From the NCBI GenBank assembly GCA_964200185.2, contig CAXNAD020000085.1:1-31231 (forward strand): 31,231 nt of DNA, read 5' to 3'. Source of the DNA: Choristocarpus tenellus KU-1152. Its lineage: Eukaryota > Phaeophyceae. Positions 1 through 10,600 of the stretch are shown here, piece after piece. Position 1 is the first letter of the stretch, and each line of letters opens with the position of its first letter. The notes below the pieces were generated by a model. That model was not told the origin of the DNA. It was given only the letters and a program-made list of their open reading frames with translations, and did not search any database. Made by a program: the position numbers and the translations under genes.

Positions 1-1152
1 GGGCATGTCTGGTATCGACTTTTTGCCTCCTGCACCCTGCCACTGGGCACCTGTTCGATAGGGCCTCCTCTCTCCCTAGGGATCTGCTGATAGGAATTCC
101 TGAGGGGGGATCTGACATGATGGTTCCAGCGGTTGCGTCGAGGCCCAGGCGTTTGCTCCTTGTCCACACTGGCTCCGGTGGCGCGCTAGGGCTAATGAAG
201 AGCTTTCCCTCCCTTGGTGGGCCTCATTTGGAAGGTCAGCTAGCTTTGTCCTGAAGGAGTCAAAACGAATCCTGTTGAGGAGGCGTGTGATCTCGTGCTG
301 AGCCCTCCTTGTGATCCTGGCGTCATGAGCTGCCAGGATGTGGACCTCTGGGGTAGGTGCAGGTGGTGCTGTTCCCCCCCAAGTTACCCAGTCTTGGCCA
401 ATAATTTCAGTCAGGTCTTCTAAGGGGACACCTGTAGAAAGAAGAGTGTGTATAGACACTCCTAAGGCCTTTATGGTAGGGCTTGTACGTACGGCTTGTG
501 AGAAGGACTCGCCATGAGGCCCTTGCTGCCTTGCTAGAAGGGTGGGTAGGGTAGCCACCAGTGATCCTACAAAAGCCGCATGCTGGCGGTGTTTCATGGA
601 AGAGAGGCCTAGACCCCCCGCACTTGTAGGCATCTGTGCCTGTACTTGTTGGTGGGTCTCTAGGCGGAGAGACCTACTGTTGCACCCTCCCTCGAAGAAG
701 TCTGTCCCCTCTGTTGCATCAGCTATCTCCATTATCCTCTCTAGTGTCCACAGGGAGGTGTTGTCCGCTTGCTCCATGGTGGAGCGTGCCAGGTGAGGGG
801 GAGTGACCCTCACCAGATAGCCTAGCCTAGAGGAGAGGGACCAGGAGTTGAGGAGCCAGGCCACCTGCTTGTCCTCCATCTCGCTGAGGTGTGTAGCTAA
901 AGCTCGTGTCCCAGAGCTCTCTATCACCTCCGCCATGTGAGCTCGAATGAAATCATCTGTTCCTACTGGAGCCCCTAGAGTGACAAAACCACTGGGGTTC
1001 GGGGCTAGGTTGATTCCTGTCGTGGAAAGGAGCTCTAGTTCCGAGGGCGTGGGTTGGTGGCCCTGGGGAGGTGCGGCAAATGTCTTGTCCATATTTAGGG
1101 TGATGCCTACCTCCTGGAGATTGGTTTTTAACTGCTCGAATATCGACCTTTT
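1..1152 (-). mobile_element. 5'-truncated non-LTR-type retrotransposon fragment
   Basis: The minus strand reads into the C-terminal part of a reverse transcriptase polyprotein of the non-LTR type. The open frame runs from a TAA at 1153-1155 down to a TAG at 76-78. It begins just after the place where the catalytic YADD motif would lie: the first residues, ending GITLN-MDKT, match the usual segment downstream of that motif. Nothing RT-like is seen at 1153-1262, so the copy looks 5'-truncated, as is common for elements copied by target-primed reverse transcription. The 3' end lies beyond the window, so no tail or target-site duplication can be seen. Element family not assigned. Confidence 0.72.
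76..1152 (-). pseudogene. Reverse transcriptase C-terminal fragment
   Basis: An open frame of about 358 codons, with its first ATG at 1090-1092. Diagnostic parts are the segment GITLN-MDKT, the block SAGGLGLSSMKHRQHAAFVG (the usual GGLGL...A-A-Y/F-GS stretch after the RT thumb in many LINE-like elements), and the segment GANAWASTQPLEPS near the end, which also recurs in such polyproteins. The RT fingers/palm with YADD are missing, so it cannot make an active enzyme. The frame closes with TAG at 76-78 right after FLSADP. In another frame the bases downstream read on for about 25 codons to the window edge (beginning PRERGG and ending RYQTC), which suggests a frameshift. The domain family is clear; the pseudogene status is inferred. 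Confidence 0.7.
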
Positions 1153-1159
1153 TTACATA

Positions 1160-1262
1160 CGTACAACTTTTGTATATAGGTTGACGGTTTGATGTAGGAA
1201 ATATACCTCCATACCGTCACGATCGAAATTTCTCACTTACACTACTAGGTTAGAGAAGACAC
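1160..1262 (+). promoter_or_regulatory. Possible core promoter upstream of the 1263 ORF
   Basis: A TATATA run lies at 1173-1178, about 85 bases before the ATG at 1263. A 7-base inverted repeat, TGACGGT at 1182-1188 and ACCGTCA at 1213-1219, follows it. The stretch separates the truncated RT fragment from the ORF. The TATA-like run is short and the region is AT-rich, so this is only a candidate. Confidence 0.25.
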
Positions 1263-1520
1263 ATGGAGAAGGCAACGACTACGGCAGCTGTGACTGTCCC
1301 AGCCGTTACCGATGGATCTAAGAGTGGAGATATCACTGAGATTTCACCTATCGAAGCAGAGGCAGAAGCTTTAAAGAGAGCTTTCGCACGCATCGATTTC
1401 CTCGTGACCCAGGACATCCTGACTGTGGCCGAGGGACATAGGCAGAGGAAGGATCTCGTCGACAGGTTTTGCTTTGCTCCCCTTAGAGGCCTTACATTGA
1501 CAAGGGCAAATGATCGAGAG
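1263..1520 (+). CDS. Possible first exon of an unknown protein
   Basis: The ATG at 1263 opens 86 codons that end at a good splice donor, GAG|GTATGT, after 1520 (phase 0). Without splicing the frame stops at 1578-1580. The N-terminus is Thr/Ala-rich (MEKATTTAAVTV). Residues about 34-68 form a likely amphipathic helix pair (EALKRAFARIDFL, then AEGHRQRKDLVDRF), loosely like short helical hairpins of the SHOCT type. I do not recognise the protein. It could be exon 1 of the EsV-1-7 gene downstream, since both are on the plus strand with no start seen in between, but no strong phase-0 acceptor links them: the best in-frame AG near 3561 has a poor pyrimidine tract. A separate small gene is equally possible. 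Confidence 0.45.
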
Positions 1521-3525
1521 GTATGTGGAGACTGTGGTTATTCTGCACTATATGTCGTTTCTCATTTGGGGCAAATTTGAGAATGTGTAAGGCCTCAAAA
1601 AATGCAAATTAGATGTCACACCTGCCGTTGTGGACCAGACAGCCCTGGTAAAGATGTGAGGGTTGGCTGTACAAAGTTTGGAGCATTTGAAGAATCGCTT
1701 TGACTATAACAAATCTTGTCGTGCCCTTGTTTAAGTCACCCTTGCCTTCTCTCTCCAGTATCCTACCTTCTATTAGATCTCACTCCGAAATGGTCTAGTA
1801 TGTTGTCGGCCTTTTTATATCCTAAGCGTCTTGTCTCCTTGTTCTGAATTGTGGGTATCTTCAGTAGCTCTTGAGTGATCCATTGGTTCATTTTCTCTTG
1901 TTGGTGTGGATTGTCCCGTGCTCCTTCTTGTTTGGGGCAAGATAAGGAAGAATTATGTTAATTCTTAGCCCAACTCATTGGCGGTATGGCGACTACACAC
2001 AGCAATACCCCCCCTACTTTGCGGTCGTCGCTACTGGCGCTTTTATTACAGGCTACTAGAAGAGGATGCTCTGAAGTCGGGAAGCATCCAGCAGGTGGTT
2101 TTGATGGCCAAGCAGGTGATATTGAAGTGGGTGAGAGTTAACTTCTATTGGTAGACCTTATCTACATCTCTATCCCTAGACCCAATAATGTAGGATTCAA
2201 GGAGGTTATTAAGTACACTGTCCAAAAATAGTCGCCTCATGTTACAGCAGAAAAAATTAAGACCGTGGAGATCCAGTTGATCACCTTGATAGTTGATCCT
2301 ACTAGCAAATAACGAGAACTAAGATGCATATTTCATGCTTCAGTTCCGGGGTTTATATTGCTTGTTATCATGGGCTTCTTGAATGTTCGTTTGGATGACT
2401 TCAAGATACCCGCAGATGGAAAATGATCTGACATGTCTAACTGATTCACTATCTTGCACCCAAGTTCAATTCTCACCCTATCCCTACCCTTGACTAATCC
2501 CTAACACTAGCTGTAAGCCTAGCCTGAAGATCATCCATTTGTTCATTTCCTTCTCCTGTTGTATTGTGTGAGGGACGGACTGAATGCTGCCTTCAAGGCA
2601 TCTTTTTTGGTGTTGAGTTTGGGTTGATGTAATTGAACAGACGGAAACATCAGATTGATTCAGGCTATGTCCTGAGACCTCTTTTGGGGCCTTTCAAGGT
2701 GTGTTGATCCTAGGTTATAATTTTAGAATAGGTTCGGTGATGTGAGTGAAGAAGGGTTGCCAAGGTCTTCAGAGTGAGGATCTGGTTTTTTGGTGGTTCT
2801 CAGTCTGGCCTCTCTTTTATGTGGGGTTAGTTGTTCCATCACACATGGCAACACAGACAGGACACTGAACAGTGCATCAGAACTGCTGTTAGTTTTACCT
2901 AGCATAGCCAATTTTGGTGGGAAAATTACTGGTATATTTTATTTGAATGCAGTGAAGCAGTATGCAGTGAAAATGTAATAGTAGTGGCATTACCTGGACT
3001 TTGAAGTTGTATTTGTTGCTTTTCTGGTGTGTACGGATTCTTGTATGTACCCAGATATTACTTTGCAATATACATATGATATCCTCCATACTTGCCAGTG
3101 TCTCAAGGGCAGTGGCAGTGCTAGTTTCTTGTTGTTTCACATAGTGGGTTATGGCCTGTACAATTGGGAAGTGAGCAATCAAGCCTTATTTTTATGCTCT
3201 TAGGTGTCAAGAAAACTTCCTTTCCCCCCCAAGATACACTTACGTTACATAGAGATTTGACGTATAGAAGAAGACAGCACTCTAGGGATTTTTATTTGAT
3301 GGTCAACCAGTTCCAAGTTATAGACTAGTCTTGACACATTGTAATATGTGTTATGGTGTACTTGTTGTCTTTTTGCTACGATGTATCATGTTTGATAATT
3401 TGATATTCCTCTTTTGTAGGACATACTGCCGTATTAAGTGAGCCAAGAATTACAGATAACTTGTGAGGTGTGACATGTGAGATTTATGTACTATAGCTAT
3501 GTATGTGGTGTTTTGCTGATAGTAA
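1521..3525 (+). other. Unassigned intron or intergenic stretch
   Basis: No convincing coding exon on either strand. The open frames at 2790-2978 and 2895-3182 are short and have no recognisable motifs. A weak candidate exon at 3420-3462 has a fair acceptor (TTTTGTAG) and donor (GTGAGG). It reads 13 codons (HTAVLSEPRITDN) but needs a phase-1 partner upstream, which the 1263-1520 exon does not give. Confidence 0.4.
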
Positions 3526-3810
3526 GTGAGTGGACTAAATAGTTGCCAAACAAAAATTGAGACAGGAAGGACCGATGACAGAGGCACTGAAGGAGAGGGG
3601 GAAAGAGATCTTGAAACTGTTGACAATCAAGTGAAAAAGGATGGCAAGGATGGAAATGATGGCAAGGAGGGTGCAAGTATGAAGGGTGGGGACCAGGAGA
3701 ATGGAGGCATGCCATCACATGATACATCATCTCAAATGCACTCTGGATATGGAGATGGCGCAGCAAAAGACAGCATACATGCAAAAGACATTGTAGGCAA
3801 TACACCACAG
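3526..3810 (+). CDS. EsV-1-7 gene, charged low-complexity exon
   Basis: The frame is open from the TAA at 3523-3525 to a good donor CAG|GTGAGG after 3810 (phase 0). It encodes a very hydrophilic stretch rich in Asp, Glu, Gly and Lys, for example VKKDGKDGNDGKEG, with no cysteine repeat. It joins in phase to the exon at 4462. Its 5' border is open: AG acceptors that keep the frame exist at several places between 3526 and 3570, none with a strong pyrimidine tract. Confidence 0.5.
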
Positions 3811-6800
3811 GTGAGGCTTGATGATACTGATGTGGACTTTGAATACAGTTATCTCCAGAAGATAGATAAAACCTCTTGCTTTATATTCTTTTTGTTGGAA
3901 TTCACTCCCACCTTCGATGGATTTGATATTTTTATTGGTACAGGGGCATATTTTTTGATGACCTGTACTATTTTACTCTCAATATTTGTTTCATCAAAAT
4001 AATATTTTCAATTGTGAAATTGTAGAAGTTAAGCTCATCATTGTGCTGCGTGCTTGTGGCTAGTGGTGCATGTATTCTCAATCCTTGCCCTTGGCATTGC
4101 TGTTTGGTTGATACCTTCCATTTCTTGTGTACTGTATGAGTTCTGTTAGTGATGCATGCAGTGGTGGTTGACATTGTGTGGTTGGCTTGTGTTTTCAGGT
4201 ATATGCATAATATAGACAAAATTGCACCAGTGGTAGACCTGTTGATGACTGACTCTTTGATTGCATCATCAGGATAATTCCATTTTGTCCCCACCCTCCT
4301 AAGGTGACATGTATGAGTACATTCTCATAACAATGAGTTGTGCTGTCCCTATTTGATTTCTGAATCAATATTGGTGACTGTAAACCCAATATCTGTAAGT
4401 TACTGTTGAGAACTGTTAACAGTGTTTATAGTGGTGATTGGTGTTGCTGTTCATTTGTCAGGAGAAAAGAGAAGATCCGATATGCAGGCAAATGGGTTGC
4501 ATCAAAGGAGCCAGCTTTGCTTATGAGGGGCTCAAGCCGCAGTTCTGTTTCACACACAGGTAGAGTACAAATAAGCAGTATGTAAGTGGCAAGGTGTATC
4601 TTGCATATTCTGTTGAGGGAATGGACCTTGCAAACGTTGATTTGTTGTGTGAGTACATGTAGTCACTTCTTCAAAATTTGGAAAATTGGCAGGTTAGAAC
4701 CTTACTGGATAGGACCTACAATATGTGGAATGTTGGTGTGAAACATCTTGCCTTGAAGCAAAACTTATCATCATGGTGATGGTCATGCACACATTGATGA
4801 TGGGGGGAGAAGTAGTGTTAGTCCCTTGTGTTCTACTGGATTAGAGAAGGAACTAGTATCTATCTGTTAACAACTGTCAAAGTATAATAGTGAATTTTGA
4901 ACCTATTTTACAACTTACAAACTACTAGGAGAGAAAGTTCATCTAAATAAGCGGTAAATTCCACTCTTGGAAACTTTGTGATTTGACATAGCTGGAGAGG
5001 CTATGATTTCTGCCTACCATTATCCTCTCAATTTTTGGATGACATGTATGCAAGGTTTTTGGGGTTGTCTCCTTTTTTTTTGATGCATGAAGGAATGAAG
5101 ATAGGAAGCGGTTGGAGTGTTCATATGACCACAATACAAAACCTTTCCATTTGAGGATCAATATGACAACAGTGAAGTAGTATATATTGCTGTCAAATGG
5201 CTTTGATTAAATGGACGTGGTGATCTGTGAATACATCTATTCTTCAAAGAGAAAATGGTCTCTACTGGGTCTAGAGGGAGGAAACCTGAGAATATGTTGT
5301 TCTTGCTTCCCCTTGACTCCACTGGTAGGTGACATCTCTGGTTTATGTTGTAGTAGTGATGGCCTGTGAAATGATGAGTAATTCTCAACTTTGTGGCTTC
5401 TGGTCAAATGAATTTCACTGTCAGAATGTCTCAAGTGACCCCACCCACACTTGTACTGTGTAACTGGTCATAGGGAAGCTGTGGTGCACCTGTAACTGAA
5501 AAGATGTTAAGGCAGTTGTAGTTACCTCAATGATCCAGTAATATGTGAAATATCCTCAAATCACTACTTCACTGCTGGAGGCAGTGTTTGTACACAAAAG
5601 GAAGCTGGTTATGAAGACAAAGCAGTATGTGCATGGTGTTCCTTAAGATGTACTCAATAATTGCAGCTAAATGCGACAGGATTGCCAGTCTTACTCTGAC
5701 AGCAGGTACAGTGCTACTCTACCTCCTTAACAAAGAATGGCCCATTGCACAACATCAATGAGGGATCACTCTTGAATAGAAGCTGGAAGGCGGAGGGCGA
5801 TTCACAACAAGCCTGGTACTCTGTACAGTCATTGTAATGTACAGTCATTGTAATGACTTGACAGTTATCCCGACAGCAACAGATTTGTCATTCAGGATGG
5901 AGGAGCTGTACTTGCTCTAGGGTGGAAAGAAGGCTAATGGGGGTTGAGTTATATTCTAAATTCCACTGTTCTCTTGTTATACCACCTTGACTTGTCCCAT
6001 TCTCACTAGGATCTTATACTATTTGTATGATGTATGATATTTAATAATGGGCAAGTGCTGTTGAGGACCCTGGAAATTTTGGTACAAAGAATTTCCTGCA
6101 GTGCCACTCTGTTTAAAAGGGGGCTTATTCTGAGGATGCAATAACTGTAAAGAGAAGTGGCGCATTCTTCCTCTGAAAAACAAGGGTGGGTAGTACGTTG
6201 GTAAAATTAATGTACAACATTTTTTTAGCCATATTTTGCTGCAAGTTTTTTTTTTGCATACTTATCTGCACTATTAATATCTGTATTGCCAACAAGGACC
6301 ATGGAAGCTAGTTCATGCCCTTACACTTTAAATTTTGTTTTGGTTTTCAGTTACATTGTTGTACTCACCACTTGTTCTCCTGCTGATACTATATTTTCTT
6401 ACAAATGCTCACTTCCAGTTTTTGAGATTTTTAGTGAGGATCCTACAATAAATAAAAATGACCAGTATTTAGAGTACTACATTCCTCTCTTCAGGGTACA
6501 ATTTGAAGTACAATTGTTGACAGTGATCATGGGCATGGTCATCATTACACCTACTTGCACACAGCAGGTTACGAGGAATGACTGGCCTCCAAAGTCACTG
6601 CATTTTGGAGGACTGCCACCGGCAGGCATACTATAATTTTAAGGGGGAGAAGCGTGCAATATATTGCTCAACACACAAGCAATTGGGGATGCTCAATGTC
6701 CGGCATAGGCTATGTGAGGGAGCTGAATGCCCTGTAACACCCACCTTCTCCTTTGCGGACGAGAAACCCAGGTAAATGTTATGAACACATAGAGTAATCT

Positions 6801-7155
6801 TTGAGTTGTGCATGTTGGTTGTTGCAGTTGTCAATTTTCCCAACCATAGTGACACTATATCAGGGCATACTTTTGGTGCATTCTAACCTGACTATACATT
6901 GTGAACCTTTACTCAAGGTTTTGTGCTGCCCATAAGGAGCCAGGCATGGTAGACAATAAGTCTAGGACATGCGAGCATATGGTGGATGGCAAGCGCTGCA
7001 AACACTCACGAATATACGGACTTGAGGATGGTAAGGCAAAATACTGTAAAAAGCACAAGACAGATGGCATGATCAACATAAAGAACAAGAGGGTGCAAGA
7101 GAGGGATAGGGAGAGGAAAGAAGAAGCTAAACGTTTGAAAATTCTAAAAAATTAA
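3526..7155 (+). CDS. Spliced gene for an EsV-1-7 repeat protein
   Basis: Four exons on the plus strand: about 3526-3810 (5' limit uncertain), 4462-4559, 6568-6771 and 6918-7155, ending at TAA 7153-7155. The three junctions fit in phase: 0, then 2, then 2. The joined protein has a charged, low-complexity N-terminal part, then four Cys/His repeats. Repeat 2 fits C-X4-C-X16-C-X2-H-X12 exactly, which is the published EsV-1-7 pattern. Repeats 1 and 3 have X15 instead of X16, and repeat 4 has X8 for the first gap. A Lys/Arg-rich tail closes the protein. Family knowledge: the name comes from a gene of the Ectocarpus virus EsV-1; the brown-algal member IMMEDIATE UPRIGHT acts in development, but the biochemical role of the repeat is not settled. 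Zinc binding and nuclear location are inferences from the Cys/His spacing and the basic tail. The true start codon is not identified. Confidence 0.8.
4462..4559 (+). CDS. EsV-1-7 gene, exon with repeat 1
   Basis: Acceptor TTTGTCAG before 4462 and donor CACAG|GTAGAG after 4559; phase 0 in, phase 2 out. The exon reads EKREDPICRQMGC and on to QFCFTH, giving C-X4-C-X15-C-X2-H. The last two bases (AG) join the first G of the 6568 exon to make Arg, and the linker from the His of repeat 1 to the first Cys of repeat 2 is then 11 residues, close to the family's 12. This match supports a direct join across the 2-kb intron. Too short for simple ORF finding. Confidence 0.8.
4560..6567 (+). other. 2.0-kb intron of the EsV-1-7 gene
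   Basis: AT-rich sequence with no exon that fits the flanking phases. A segment near 4620-4656 reads GMDLANVDLLC in one frame and resembles the repeat linker, but it lacks an in-phase acceptor, so I treat it as chance or a decayed exon. A 16-base unit TGTACAGTCATTGTAA occurs twice in direct tandem at 5822-5853. ORFs on either strand here are short and featureless. Confidence 0.55.
5822..5853. repeat. 16-bp direct repeat, two copies
   Basis: TGTACAGTCATTGTAA occurs twice back to back in the large intron of the EsV-1-7 gene. Confidence 0.93.
6568..6771 (+). CDS. EsV-1-7 gene, exon with repeats 2 and 3
   Basis: Acceptor CACAGCAG before 6568 and donor CCCAG|GTAAAT after 6771; one base in, phase 2 out. 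Repeat 2 is complete: CILEDC, then 16 residues to C-STH, then KQLGMLNVRHRL (12 residues) to the next Cys. Repeat 3 starts at CEGAEC and continues into the last exon. The GM dipeptide after the His (GMTG, GMLN, GMVD, GMIN) recurs after every repeat and is a good family marker. Confidence 0.85.
6918..7155 (+). CDS. EsV-1-7 gene, last exon with repeats 3 and 4 and basic tail
   Basis: Acceptor ACTCAAG before 6918; the first G completes an Arg codon. The exon carries FCAAH of repeat 3, a 12-residue linker, then repeat 4 (CEHMVDGKRC, 15 residues, CKKH), whose first gap is 8 instead of 4 residues and whose closing position is Val instead of Cys. The tail is rich in Lys/Arg/Glu (VQERDRERKEEAKRLK), likely helical and possibly a nuclear localisation signal. 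Stop TAA 7153-7155. Confidence 0.85.
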
Positions 7156-7609
7156 AAAGTGGTGTCAAAAAAACACAACTGGTTCAGCCATACCCTGGAG
7201 TGTGGATGTGGTCTTGCTATTGAGTGAAATGTATCAACAAAATATGCAATTCTTGATACTATTTTCACTGTCAAATTGTATTATTGATTAGACTCCTAGT
7301 CATGACAATTACATCAAGTATAGATGAGGGTAATCACAAACAGTAACCCTAACCTTCATCAACTGCATCACACAAACTTCTCAACTACCATTCCCATTCC
7401 CAAGAAACAAAACACACAAAAACATGTGCCTTTATCCCTTCCATACATTCCCAATTGAAGCTGTACATTTTCTATATACGATTGTTTCCTTCTTATCTTG
7501 CTACAAAACACAAAGGGAGAGCCAACTACAGTATCTTCACGTCTACACACCAACATTGGACACAAGAAAAAAATTCTTGGTTCCTTCAATCTGTCACCCT
7601 TGCTTTCCC
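7156..7609. other. Tail-to-tail intergenic spacer
   Basis: 454 bases lie between the stop of the EsV-1-7 gene (plus) and the stop of the giant HECT gene (minus). Both 3' UTRs must lie here and may overlap. I see no AATAAA in either orientation, so polyadenylation signals are not assigned. Confidence 0.7.
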
Positions 7610-10600
7610 TCAGGCATTGAGAATCCCTCCCATACCGAAGTGAATTGCAGTAAGCAATCCCTTGCGCATCTCCTCCTTAGTCCGGTACTCCGGCAGCTCC
7701 ACTGAGAAGAAACATGTGTGACTTACAGGCAATGCTGCCTTTCCACAGTTGCTGAGCAGAGAGTTCAGTGAAGCACAACAACAGAGCATACCAAACATTT
7801 TAGCCCGGGATTCTCATCAAACAGGAGATACCCTCAGAAAGATTATGAGAATGATACACATTTCTCTTGTACAGGAGAGATAAAGATAGATAATCACTGG
7901 GCGCTGTAACTACAGTTTTGAGTCTATGATAACCACACCTGATCTTCATGTTAGTCTGCCAATGTGCTTCGGGAGGAAGACGTGAGCGGCCCCAAGCAAA
8001 GCGCACGAAGCCACTCTGTTCTTCAGGTGTAAAGGAGGCAAGCACCTGAGGGGAGCAAGAGGAAATGCTTACTTTCTTGCATTGCAGCAGATAATTCACA
8101 TTGTTTATCTACCATACTACATACTAGAGAGCATCTGAAAATCTTGTAAACTACCTTGCTCAACGTGTGCGCAGTTTACATTCTCCCCACCAAATAATTA
8201 TCAGATGGGTCAATTATCCTCAGTTTGCCACAGTAGGAGGATGACACATCCACACTTTGCATACTAATGAGCAACTGTCCTGGCAGCGCAAATGAATGGA
8301 TCACCCCATTGGTGAGTACTGTTTTCTTCTGCAAACAGAGAAGGTAACTCATGTTGAGCTTTAAGTTAAATTCATCTGTTCATCTGCATTCTACCAACCA
8401 AAAGTAATAATCTCAATCAAACTCAGCAATGGCTCAGTAACATCCACATGTTCACACACAACTACAATAGCTGACAACGCATCTAATACGATGTCATTGG
8501 AAGCATTGCCCATGTAAAAATAGACAAGATAAGGGGTGAGTCCATTCAATCGGGATTTTTTTAATCTTTCAACTCATACCTTCCACATCAGCACTATTGT
8601 TGGGTCATCTGCTCGGAATCCCCGATACTCAGTGTGCTTCTTCCACAAATCAATGTTAAACACTGGCTCTCCAGCCACAGCAATCTCCAATTGCTTTGCT
8701 GTGAAGAGGCGTAGAACCTGTCAAAAAGAGATAAAAAAAACAGAAAATACAAATATACCTTCGTTTAACAGGAAGTATACATACTTCAGTACATAATGAC
8801 CATCCCATACATGAACTGGTTTTTAGCACCCATTGCAACATCATGACTGAGTCCTTTAGGCATCCTGTCCAGCTCTAAAGAAAATCTAAGGATCTCCTAA
8901 CTGCTTTTTACAAAACTTGCAAGCATCGCACAAGCACAAGATTAGTTGCTGCTCCATTGAGCACTAGCGTCTTCACAGGTCAGCGGTTTTCAAGGCCAAC
9001 TAAAGCATTTGTGGGAGGATGACTGAGAAGCAGTTTGCAGAAGACAGGAATAAAGGCAGTGCAGTTAAGATATACTGGAAGAGGTTTTGAGGTATACCAG
9101 TACCCAAATGTGTAGTGCCTCTAACCAGTTGATCTAGTCCCCAGGCAAATATGAAGATAATAGAAATAACTATACATAGTGTCCATGATTTCTACGCCTG
9201 TAGGAACCTGTAGGGCTCTTCTTCTTGAAACTGTCTATCTAGTTCCTATGTTTTCATCTGGCCAGGCCATAAGACAGGACAGTATTGGAGAGCATAATTT
9301 TATCATCATAAGAAAGGGTCACTACACCCCAGAACTTCTGAGTCGATGTTACACCAAACTATGCTATTCCTAACAACCAAGCATACTCTTAAGGCAAGAA
9401 AGGGTCAACCAATGGTATGCACCGGACTCTTGCATCAATTGTTGGGTAGGACATATACTACTATTAACAATAAGACTCACCTTCATTGGCACAATCTCCG
9501 ATAATCCCTGAGCAATGGCAGCAACCTGATTACACATCAAGTGCAAGAATAGAGGCAAGGTGGGACCACTACAGAACTCAGGAAGTAGTTGCAGCTGTTG
9601 ATGAGAGGGAGGGGGTTGTGACTATTCCAAATCCATATAGAGTACATAGAGTACTCAGCATCATCTTGCCTTCAGGGCTGTATTTTATATTGAATTGCAT
9701 AACATTGCACTAAACTTTCCCCCACTCTCACTCCCTCACACAAGATGACCACATCACACCTGAGCATCAAACTCATGCAACCTTGCATGCTCCACCATGT
9801 CACAGAAGGTGTAGCGGTTGTGGAAGGTCACTCTATGGGTTGAGCCACCAGGCGCCAGGTCTCTCTCCACCCCATCACTTCCAGTACAGGTGAAGAAGAG
9901 GCGTTCACCGTACTTATCTATCAATAACATAGTTCAATAACATAGTATTGGATTGCAATGGCACAACATCAGCTATTCGTCACACCATTGGGGTAAGATT
10001 TCTGTGGCATGGAGTAGAGAGCATGAGTTGCTGAAACAATATCACACCTCTAAATATAATTTGATGCTTCATGGTCACATCAAACAAGGTGTCACCATTG
10101 AGTCAATATCAGAGTGGTTCACATTAGCACGCCTAGGACAATTTAACACTAAATGCTAGTGCTGCATTAGAACCTTGACCATATTTGACCTGGAACATCC
10201 GCTTTATCAAGGATAGCCTCAACATCAAGGAGTCAGTCGCTCTACATTCTCATTGTCCACCACTAGGCTTGAGCTCAATGTCCATTGCCAATGCAACACA
10301 CACCTCAATTTCGGTCTGTATCATTAGTTGTCTAGAACAATTGCAGTCATTTGTTAAATTATTATTATTATAGACACTATTAATTCAACACTTTTGATCT
10401 TCTCAAACACACAGTCTTAAATTGTATACCATACTAAGCAATAATAAAAGAAATGCGGCAAAACATTGAAAAAGAAAAAGGAACTGACAAAAAAAACTTG
10501 CTCTTGATACCTCTTGTTACCAACTGCTTGGGGCATTTGCTCTGTATAAAAAATATGAACTGATATTATGCAAGCATACCCTACTCAGGGAGTACATGCT

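Noticed and set aside
3420-3462. 13-codon candidate exon between the 1263 ORF and the EsV-1-7 exons
   Set aside because: Splice borders are fair, but it needs a phase-1 exon upstream and none is seen; no protein motif.
4620-4656. GMDLANVDLLC segment resembling an EsV-1-7 linker
   Set aside because: No acceptor gives the needed one-base entry from the 4559 donor, while the 4559-to-6568 join fits both phase and repeat spacing.
7341-7352. Telomere-like AACCCTAACC string
   Set aside because: A single short occurrence between genes, not a tandem array.
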